Positions 58,212 to 64,000 of a DNA stretch of 64,000 nucleotides are shown one piece after another. Below the pieces are notes generated by a model. The model searched no databases. It worked only from the letters and a program-made list of their open reading frames with translations, and had not been told where the DNA came from. The position numbers were made by a program, and so were the translations under genes. The stretch comes from Rhizobium sp. Root1212 (GTDB lineage Bacteria; Pseudomonadota; Alphaproteobacteria; Rhizobiales; Rhizobiaceae). The stretch lies in assembly GCF_001424985.1 (NCBI RefSeq), contig NZ_LMDA01000001.1, forward strand, positions 682,001-746,000, read 5' to 3'. Position 1 is the first letter of the stretch. Each line of letters begins with the position of its first letter.

Positions 58212-59294
58212 TCAGAGGAAGTTGATCAAGCTCAACTGCTGAAGCTTAGACGTCAGCGTGTAGGAGGTTTCGATCTGGGTCTTAAGCGTATTCAACTGGA
58301 CCGATGCCTCGTAAGGATCGACTTTTTCGAGATCGTTAACGTGGGTCTTGACGAGCTTCACCTGCGCGTCGAGCGAGGTGTTGGCTTTCTTCACCCGCGC
58401 TTCGGAAATGCCGAGCGCGCTGCGCTGCGCGTCGATGCCGGAGATCGCCTCGCCGATGTAGCCGACTGTCGCCTTGCTGATCGTCGTGCGAACGTCCGAG
58501 GTCACATCGGCGCCGAGCAGCTCGGTCGCGATCACATTGGCGAGCGCGAACTTGCGGATGCCTTCGGAATTGGCCGAGGTCGAGCTCGGCACGATTTCCG
58601 TGGTCGAAATGCGGCTCGTCATCACCTGGTCGGAAGCGCCGGACCAGTTCCCGCACCATTGCGACTGGTCGCCGGCTGCCGGATCGGTATCCAGATACAT
58701 CGGCTCGAGCGTGTTCTCGATGAAGTCGTTCATCTGGGCCGGCGTGAACTCGCGCATCGAGGTGAGCGGCGGCGACTGCGCGGCCATGAAGGTGGAAAGC
58801 GCCGTATCGAAGGACGCCTTGGCGACCGAGCCGGCGGGATCGTTGTAGTCGGCGACCGGTTTGACGTCGGTGTTGATGCCGGAAAACAGGAACTCGCCGT
58901 TGAAGGAAGTATTGATCGCCGAGGTGAAAACCGACAGCGAGTTGGTCACTTCCGTCTTGGCGATGTTCAGCTGATCGACCGAATCGCTGCCGGAAAGCGC
59001 AATCAGCGCCTTCATGGTCGATTGTCCCGCGGTGGAAATGGAATTCAGCGCTTCTTGGGAAGCGGCAAGCCGCTGGGTCACGACGGAATTGGTGTCCTTC
59101 AGCGTTTCCATGCGCGCCAGTTCGCGCTGCAGGTCGAGCGACTTGGAGGCGACCCCGCCGAGAGCGACGCCGACATCGGCGTGCCGTTCGGTGGCCACTT
59201 CCTTCTGAAGCTTGATCATTTCGGCCTGGCCCTGCTGAACCGTGAGCCGCATGGCATTCTGGATCGCCAGATTGGAAACGAAGGACGTCTTCAT
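58212..59294 (-). CDS. flgL: Hook-filament junction protein FlgL
   Basis: This 360-residue flagellin-like protein has conserved N-terminal (QNAMRLTVQQGQAEMIKLQK) and C-terminal (SYTLTSKLQQLSLINFL) helices that pair in the filament, with a variable middle. The 'GEFLFSGINTD' block near residue 134 is the usual FlgL marker. It lies 2 bases after flgK. Confidence 0.92.
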   Translation of the reverse strand: MKTSFVSNLAIQNAMRLTVQQGQAEMIKLQKEVATERHADVGVALGGVASKSLDLQRELARMETLKDTNSVVTQRLAASQEALNSISTAGQSTMKALIALSGSDSVDQLNIAKTEVTNSLSVFTSAINTSFNGEFLFSGINTDVKPVADYNDPAGSVAKASFDTALSTFMAAQSPPLTSMREFTPAQMNDFIENTLEPMYLDTDPAAGDQSQWCGNWSGASDQVMTSRISTTEIVPSSTSANSEGIRKFALANVIATELLGADVTSDVRTTISKATVGYIGEAISGIDAQRSALGISEARVKKANTSLDAQVKLVKTHVNDLEKVDPYEASVQLNTLKTQIETSYTLTSKLQQLSLINFL

Positions 59295-59296
59295 AA

Positions 59297-60751
59297 TTAC
59301 CTCACAGCTTCAAGAAGGGCCGCCATCATGGCGTCCACGGTGCTGACCAGTTTGGCCGCGGCTTTGTAGGATTGTTCGAGATCGAGCAGCAGCGATACTT
59401 CTTCGTCCATGCTCACGCCGGTCAGGCTGCTGAGCGCGTCCGAGGTCCGCGCCAGAAGCGCCGACTTGTTGTCGTTGCCGGTCGATGCGCTGCTGCGCAG
59501 CTCTTCCAGCCAGCCGACCGAAGAGGTCGCGAAACTCATGATCGTGGTCGACGGATTGAGGTTCGTCGCCGGATCGAAGGCCATGTTGCCGTCGAAGGCG
59601 TTGATGAAACCATCCAGCAGATCGGAAAAGCCCGAGGAATTATTCGTATTGGCGACGACGCCGTTGAAGCCGCCGTCGCGGATCATCTGCGGGTTGGTCT
59701 TCGCATCCGGGTTGACGATCAGCTTGGCGGCAAGGCCGGTCGCCGCGCCGACACCGGGAATGGTCGCCGGCGGCGTCGAGGTCGTGTAGGTGAACAGACC
59801 CGGCGCATAGGCAATGGCCGGCGTACCGCCCGGATCGCCTTCCTGGAAGAGGGTGACGAGCGCGCGGGCGGTTTCGTCGAGCTGTTCCTGGAATTTTGGC
59901 GCGATATCGTCGCGCAGTTGCAGGAGCGCCGAAAGACTGCCTTCGCCGGAGGTATTGCCGCCCACGCCGGCCTTCATCGGAACGCCGTCGACATAGACGC
60001 CGTTGCCGGTCGTCGCCGCATCGAAATTGGCGGTCGAGGTGAAGCTCACCTGGCGCGCCTTGTTTTCGAACAGCACCGTCCCGTCTGTCGTATAGATGAC
60101 GGTATCGCCCGAGCCGCGCGTGACGGTGGAGATGCCGACGATTTCGGAAATCTGCTTCAGCAGCCTGTCGCGCTGGTCGAGTGCATCGCCCGCATCCGCG
60201 CCGGTGTTGAGCGCGCTCTGAACAGCGACATTGACGCTCTCGAAATCGCTGAGAAGGCCGTTCAGCGTCGTCACGGACGAGGCGATTTCCTTGTCGGCGT
60301 CGAGGCGCAGGTCCTGTACCGCGGCAGACGTCTTGTTGAGCGAGGTGACGAGATCGCCGGCGGCCGAAACGACGGTCGCCGCGATCGTGGTGTTGCCGGG
60401 GGTGGCGGCATAGGTCTGCAGCGCATCGCGGAACGATGCGAGATAGGTGGAGGGCGCCGTTTCGTAATCGTTGCCGCCGAGCGCGCTTTTCAGCGTCTGG
60501 AGGCCGGCAAACAACGTGCCCTGGGCAGACGCCTGCGAAATGCTCGCGACGTTCTGCTTCAGGAGCGCATCGTTCTGGGCGCGCTGGATCGTCAGAACCT
60601 GCGCGCCGTTGAGGCTCGTCCCCAGCATGGCCATCCGGCGGGCGTAGTCGGCGTTCTTCACATTCGCGATGTTCTTCGAAACGAGCGCGGTCTGTTGACC
60701 GGTCGTGGTGAAGACCGACTTGGCCGAGATGAGGGCGGAGGACAGAGACAT
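59297..60751 (-). CDS. flgK: Hook-filament junction protein FlgK
   Basis: This 484-residue protein starts MSLSSALISAKSVFTTTGQQ with the flagellar rod/hook N-terminal motif (SKNIANVKNADYARR, residues 25-39). The C-terminus (DEEVSLLLDLEQSYKAAAKL) carries the hallmark helix that ends rod, hook and junction proteins. It lies 21 bases after flgE. Confidence 0.95.
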   Translation of the reverse strand: MSLSSALISAKSVFTTTGQQTALVSKNIANVKNADYARRMAMLGTSLNGAQVLTIQRAQNDALLKQNVASISQASAQGTLFAGLQTLKSALGGNDYETAPSTYLASFRDALQTYAATPGNTTIAATVVSAAGDLVTSLNKTSAAVQDLRLDADKEIASSVTTLNGLLSDFESVNVAVQSALNTGADAGDALDQRDRLLKQISEIVGISTVTRGSGDTVIYTTDGTVLFENKARQVSFTSTANFDAATTGNGVYVDGVPMKAGVGGNTSGEGSLSALLQLRDDIAPKFQEQLDETARALVTLFQEGDPGGTPAIAYAPGLFTYTTSTPPATIPGVGAATGLAAKLIVNPDAKTNPQMIRDGGFNGVVANTNNSSGFSDLLDGFINAFDGNMAFDPATNLNPSTTIMSFATSSVGWLEELRSSASTGNDNKSALLARTSDALSSLTGVSMDEEVSLLLDLEQSYKAAAKLVSTVDAMMAALLEAVR

Positions 60752-60772
60752 GGTTCAGCCTGTACTTGAGAA

Positions 60773-61981
60773 TTACCGCTTCAGGTTCACCAGGACGTCG
60801 AGCAGGTCGGCGCCGGTCTGGAAGACCTTGGAGTTGGCGGTGTAGCTACGCTGGGATTCGATCATCGCCGTCAGTTCTTCGGCGATATCGACGTTCGAGC
60901 TTTCCAGCGCGCCGGAGATGACGCCGCCGAAATCGCCGGAACCGGGGAAGCCGGTGACGATGACGCCCGAATTGACGCCCTGCGAATAAACGTTGCCAGC
61001 CTGCGGAATGAGGTTGTCCGGGCTCTGCACGTTGGCGAGCGCGATGCGATAGCGCGGGTCGAGCTTGCCGTTTTCGTACTTGACGAACACCGTGCCGTCG
61101 TCGTCGATCTGGAAGCCGGCAACCTTGCTCGGCGCGTTGCCGTCGATGGAGCCGCCGTCGGGATTGAACTTGTAGCCGAGCTGCGTGGTCTTCGCGAGAT
61201 CGATGTCGATCACGCCGAGGTTTGCGCCAGTGCCGGCAAGTGCCGTCATTGCCGCGGTCGAGACGGTCGTCGGCGTCGTCGTCAGTTCACCGGCGGCATT
61301 GAAGACCAGCGACTTGGTTGCCAGCGACGTGCCGGATGTGCGATCGACGATTTCCAAGTCCCAGTTATTGTCGGCAGTCTTCTCGTAGTTGAAATCGAGA
61401 ATGCGGGAATTGCCCTGGCTGTCATAGACGATCAGCGAGGTGGTGGAGATGTCGCCGACGGCGGCACCCGAGGGAAGGTTGGCGCCCATCGAGCCCTCGG
61501 TCGAACCCTTGGCGACGAGACCGTCGGACGCCAGGTTGACCGGCTTCAAGCCGTCGAAGCCGTTGACGACGACGGTCGGATCGACGCCTTCCTGGTATTC
61601 GTAGCCCATCAGCGTGTAGCCGGCGGAGTTGACCAGATTGCCGGAATCGTCCTGGGTAAAGGCGCCGGCGCGGGTCAGGAACGACTGATTGTTGGCGCTG
61701 TTGACGATGAAGAAGCCGCCGCCGTCAATCGCAAGGTCGGAAGCCGAGGTGGTGTAAACCTTGGCGCCTTCGTCGGCGATGGAATAGCGCACCTTGGTAT
61801 CGACGCCGCCCGAATTGTACGAGCCGCCGCTGGACGGCAGGATCATCGACGAAAATTCGGTGGAGGCGCGCTTGTAGCCGGTGGTGTTGGCGTTGGCGAT
61901 GTTCTCGGCGACCGTTCCCAGGCGGTTTGCCTGAGCGTTCATGCCGGAACCACCGGTTCTCATCATTCCGTAAAGACTCAT
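60773..61981 (-). CDS. flgE: Flagellar hook protein FlgE
   Basis: This 402-residue hook subunit has the N-terminal marker GMNAQANRLGTVAENIANANTTGYKRASTE (residues 13-42) in pieces. The C-terminal marker is SSNVDIAEELTAMIESQRSY. The middle is a variable outer domain. It is first in the flgE-flgK-flgL series, 114 bases after rem, and a stem-loop (CCGGATG/CATCCGG, 62054-62073) lies in that gap. Confidence 0.95.
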   Translation of the reverse strand: MSLYGMMRTGGSGMNAQANRLGTVAENIANANTTGYKRASTEFSSMILPSSGGSYNSGGVDTKVRYSIADEGAKVYTTSASDLAIDGGGFFIVNSANNQSFLTRAGAFTQDDSGNLVNSAGYTLMGYEYQEGVDPTVVVNGFDGLKPVNLASDGLVAKGSTEGSMGANLPSGAAVGDISTTSLIVYDSQGNSRILDFNYEKTADNNWDLEIVDRTSGTSLATKSLVFNAAGELTTTPTTVSTAAMTALAGTGANLGVIDIDLAKTTQLGYKFNPDGGSIDGNAPSKVAGFQIDDDGTVFVKYENGKLDPRYRIALANVQSPDNLIPQAGNVYSQGVNSGVIVTGFPGSGDFGGVISGALESSNVDIAEELTAMIESQRSYTANSKVFQTGADLLDVLVNLKR

Positions 61982-62053
61982 GTCCGATCCTCGTTTTCCT
62001 GTTATCGCAAGACTAGAAGATGGGCCTTGCGTGAACCTGTCTTGAAGGCCGGA

Positions 62054-62073
62054 CCGGATGCCGCCACATCCGG
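62054..62073 (-). other. Hairpin between rem and flgE
   Basis: CCGGATG and CATCCGG enclose a 6-base loop, 23 bases after the rem stop. No T-run follows, so it may let part of the transcription through into flgE. Confidence 0.45.
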
Positions 62074-62095
62074 CGACGACCGCACGGGTCGCCGC

Positions 62096-62767
62096 TTATT
62101 CCCAGTCGATGCAGTAGCCGAGGAAACGCTTGGAATCGATCGGATCGAAGCCGAGCTTCTTGCGCAGCTTCTTGCGCAGCTTGCTGATGTGGCTTTCGAC
62201 GACGTTCTCTTCGACGTCTTCGTCGAAGATGCCGTAAATCGCGTTGAAAATCTGGGTCTTGGAAACGCGGCGGCCGCGGTTGGCGACCAAATATTCGAGA
62301 ATGCGGCGCTCGCGGCGGGGAAGCGCGAAAACGTCGCCCTGGATTTCCGGATCGCGGCCATCGGAGAATACGCGGATCGAGCCGATATCGGTGAAGTTCG
62401 CCAGCGCCTTCAGACGGCGGCGGATGGCCGCTGCACGGGCAAGAATCTCGCGGGGGTGAACCGGCTTGCGCACGACGTCATCGACGCCGCAATCGAAGAA
62501 AGCCAGCGTGGTTTCCAGCGAGGGGGTGTCGCTGATGGCAATGACCGGTGCATTCGACCGGTCGCGGATCGCCCGCGGCAACGTCATTGCGCGCTCGCCC
62601 TGGCCGATCAGGAACGCCTCTACGGCATCGATATCCTGGTCTGCCGCCGTATTGACCCAGTCGCCGAATTCCTTGGGGTCAAACCCCGTGGAGGGCACGC
62701 CCTCCCGGCCAAAAAGGGAAGTATAGCCGTCTTTTACAAGCTCACGCTCATCAACCACTACGATCAT
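62096..62767 (-). CDS. rem: OmpR-type flagellar activator Rem
   Basis: This 223-residue regulator has an atypical receiver domain (residues 1-115) and a C-terminal winged helix (residues 125-220: [20 protein letters not shown], then [20 protein letters not shown]). The receiver keeps few of the acidic and lysine residues needed for phosphorylation, so Rem probably acts without a kinase. In S. meliloti Rem is a growth-phase-dependent activator of flagellar promoters. GGAGG lies 8 bases before ATG 62767. It precedes flgE on the same strand. Confidence 0.92.
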   Translation of the reverse strand: MIVVVDERELVKDGYTSLFGREGVPSTGFDPKEFGDWVNTAADQDIDAVEAFLIGQGERAMTLPRAIRDRSNAPVIAISDTPSLETTLAFFDCGVDDVVRKPVHPREILARAAAIRRRLKALANFTDIGSIRVFSDGRDPEIQGDVFALPRRERRILEYLVANRGRRVSKTQIFNAIYGIFDEDVEENVVESHISKLRKKLRKKLGFDPIDSKRFLGYCIDWE

Positions 62768-62779
62768 TCGTCCGCCTCC

Positions 62780-62827
62780 GAATCAGTATGGTGCTTCGAT
62801 GAGCAAGGGGTACGAATCCGGCGATTC
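62780..62827. promoter_or_regulatory. Cluster of three GANTC sites before rem
   Basis: GAATC at 62780, GAATC at 62814 and GATTC at 62823 are all GANTC sites, the target of the alphaproteobacterial cell-cycle methyltransferase CcrM. Three in 48 bases is many times the chance level for this motif. They lie 13 to 60 bases upstream of the rem start. Confidence 0.5.
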
Positions 62828-62858
62828 ATGAACAACTATGGAAACTTAATGGCAGAAA

Positions 62859-62873
62859 TTAATACTAGATTAA
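62859..62873. promoter_or_regulatory. CtrA-type box before rem
   Basis: TTAA-TACTAGA-TTAA matches the CtrA consensus TTAA-N7-TTAA and lies 92 bases upstream of the rem start, in AT-rich DNA suited to a promoter. It reads TTAA-N7-TTAA on both strands, so orientation is ambiguous. Confidence 0.5.
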
Positions 62874-63041
62874 GGATTTCGTGCCGATTTGGTCTACATT
62901 TAGTGGGTGGATCAAAATGACACGCTAAAAATCATGTGGAAACGTTAACAGACCCCCATAAATGGCCTTGCACTCAGGCTTGCGCCAAACTTGCGCCATG
63001 ATTTTGGCGACAAAATTTTTGCTCAAAAATGCAACTTTAAA

Positions 63042-63608
63042 TTATTGCGAACAGAAAGATGCCGCGTTGGGCGTCCATTTGCCATAGCCGGTCGCCACCA
63101 GATTGGCGATCACCCGGCAGACATATTTCTTCTGGGCGGGATCATTGTTGGGGCCGGCATGGTAGCGCGCCACCGCCATCGTCCAGGTTTCATGCCTGGA
63201 GTGGAGGTTCGCCAGGAAGCGCGCGGCATATTCCACGTTCTTTTTCGGGTCCAGCATTTCGCTTGGAGACGCGAAATTTTCGCCGTGAAAGTAGTAGTTT
63301 ATCTGCATGCAACCGAGATCGATCAGCTTGGCGCCCTGCGCGCGCGCCTCCGCAAAACGGTTCAAAACATCCTCCGCGCTGCTGGCGAAGAAGGCCTTGC
63401 CCTCGATGTTCATCGCGTAAGGCTGAAGCGAACCCTTGCGTCCGGTTTCCGTGAGACCGACGGAATAGAGGATGCCGGCCGGGACATCGTATTTCGCCGC
63501 GGCCGCAACGATCTCGTTCTCGCAGACGCCGGTGCTGGCCTTAGCTTCACATATAGACATCCCCAGCGCGGCCAGCGTCAGAAGAAGAACCGTCGCCTGT
63601 CGTGTCAT
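63042..63608 (-). CDS. Secreted lytic transglycosylase-like protein next to fliK
   Basis: This 188-residue protein has a signal peptide (RQATVLLLTLAALGMSICEAKA) and a lysozyme-like core beginning CENEIVAAAAKYDVPAGILY. It contains the SLT-type blocks LTETGRKG (catalytic glutamate), AYAMNIEGK-type DPYAMNIE, and LIDLGCMQINY. It probably opens the peptidoglycan for the rod. The start ATG 63608 is fixed by the signal peptide and lies 62 bases inside the end of fliK. It lies upstream of rem on the same strand. Confidence 0.85.
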   Translation of the reverse strand: MTRQATVLLLTLAALGMSICEAKASTGVCENEIVAAAAKYDVPAGILYSVGLTETGRKGSLQPYAMNIEGKAFFASSAEDVLNRFAEARAQGAKLIDLGCMQINYYFHGENFASPSEMLDPKKNVEYAARFLANLHSRHETWTMAVARYHAGPNNDPAQKKYVCRVIANLVATGYGKWTPNAASFCSQ

Positions 63609-64000
63609 TCGCCGTCCACCGTTCGCCCTGCTGGTTGCCGCCGTCCTGGCGCTGCCCCCTGCCCTCGCCGTTGCCTGCCTGCGCCTCGCGGCCGTTCTGG
63701 CCACCGGGCGCAAACTGCTGTTGCTGCTGGCTACTGCTGCTGTTGCTGTCCGGCGCGTTGAAAACGATATTCACCTGGTCGACGGAAAAGCCCTGGGCGC
63801 GTAGCGCCTTCACCATGGCGTTCTGGTCGTCGCTGAGCTGGCGGAAGGCGTCGCCGGTCTCGACCTTCAAGTCGACATGCAGTTCGTCGTCCTTGAGCCG
63901 TAGCGTGGCCGTGACCATGCCGAGATCGATGGGGTGCATCTGGATCTTCAGCGTGTTGACCACCTTGCCGGTGGCCTGCTGGAAGCTCGTATCGGCCGCC
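63547..64000 (-). CDS. fliK: Flagellar hook-length control protein FliK, C-terminal part (cut by window edge)
   Basis: The last ~151 codons of FliK are visible. The conserved C-terminal domain (VNTLKIQMHPIDLGMVTATL, then LRLKDDELHVDLKVETGDAF) is followed by a Q-, G- and N-rich tail (SSSSQQQQQFAPGGQNGREA). FliK measures hook length and switches export specificity. The open frame continues beyond the window. The last 62 bases overlap the transglycosylase start. In S. meliloti this gene was first named motD. Confidence 0.85.
   Translation of the reverse strand, partial: AADTSFQQATGKVVNTLKIQMHPIDLGMVTATLRLKDDELHVDLKVETGDAFRQLSDDQNAMVKALRAQGFSVDQVNIVFNAPDSNSSSSQQQQQFAPGGQNGREAQAGNGEGRGQRQDGGNQQGERWTANDTTGDGSSSDAGRAGDVYM

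Overview
The window is high-GC chromosomal DNA of an alphaproteobacterium in the Rhizobiaceae. The gene content and order match what I recall of the Sinorhizobium/Ensifer meliloti chromosome: phasin next to the CbrA kinase, acsA2, potFGHI, aceA with a RamB/ScfR-type regulator, a large methyl-accepting chemotaxis protein, zwf-pgl-edd, the aglREFGAK alpha-glucoside locus, folD, and the rem-flgE-flgK-flgL-flaF-flbT-flgD-fliQ-flhA-fliR flagellar run. Rhizobial RIME-type intergenic repeats and a tRNA-His without the extra 5' G (an alphaproteobacterial trait) agree with this. A cellulose synthase gene and a polysaccharide cluster that I do not recall from S. meliloti at this place mean the species may be a relative (Ensifer, Shinella, Ciceribacter or similar). 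I cannot resolve it further from the sequence alone.

Layout. 1-5796: 5' part of a cellulose synthase (minus), tRNA-His, a phasin with two TGC-N3-GCA operator candidates, and the cell-cycle kinase CbrA. 5797-17306: an orphan Fe(III)-type ABC permease, acetoacetyl-CoA synthetase, an AsmA-family protein, the putrescine importer potFGHI and a fatty acid desaturase. 17300-26300: a RamB-like regulator divergent from isocitrate lyase, several small genes, a LysR regulator, the chemoreceptor and a flavoprotein. 26451-33626: a PuuA/PuuB-like pair, then the Entner-Doudoroff genes zwf, pgl and edd. 33767-42664: a GFA/CENP-V protein, a small PilZ-like protein and the agl operon with its LacI-type repressor. 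42940-51590: folD, then a polysaccharide cluster of mixed orientation (Wzz-like, Wzx-like and four glycosyltransferases). 51582-64000: a flagellar gene run on the minus strand, read rem to flgJ and two small late proteins, with a lytic transglycosylase and the end of fliK at the window edge.

How the parts fit. Carbon storage and C2/acetoacetate use (phasin, AcsA2, AceA) lie beside putrescine uptake and gamma-glutamylation (PotFGHI, PuuA/B-like) and sugar catabolism (Agl, Zwf-Pgl-Edd). The second theme is cell cycle and motility. CbrA is a PleC/DivJ-type kinase known to act through DivK on CtrA. A perfect TTAA-N7-TTAAC CtrA-type box lies just before cbrA. A second TTAA-N7-TTAA box, followed by three GANTC (CcrM) sites, lies just before rem, the activator of the flagellar genes. 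The sequence therefore suggests, but does not prove, a CbrA-CtrA-Rem link with both ends inside this window. The least explained region is the polysaccharide cluster. It has export and transfer genes but no visible initiating transferase, polymerase or outer-membrane channel. No CRISPR array, transposase, integrase or rRNA was seen.
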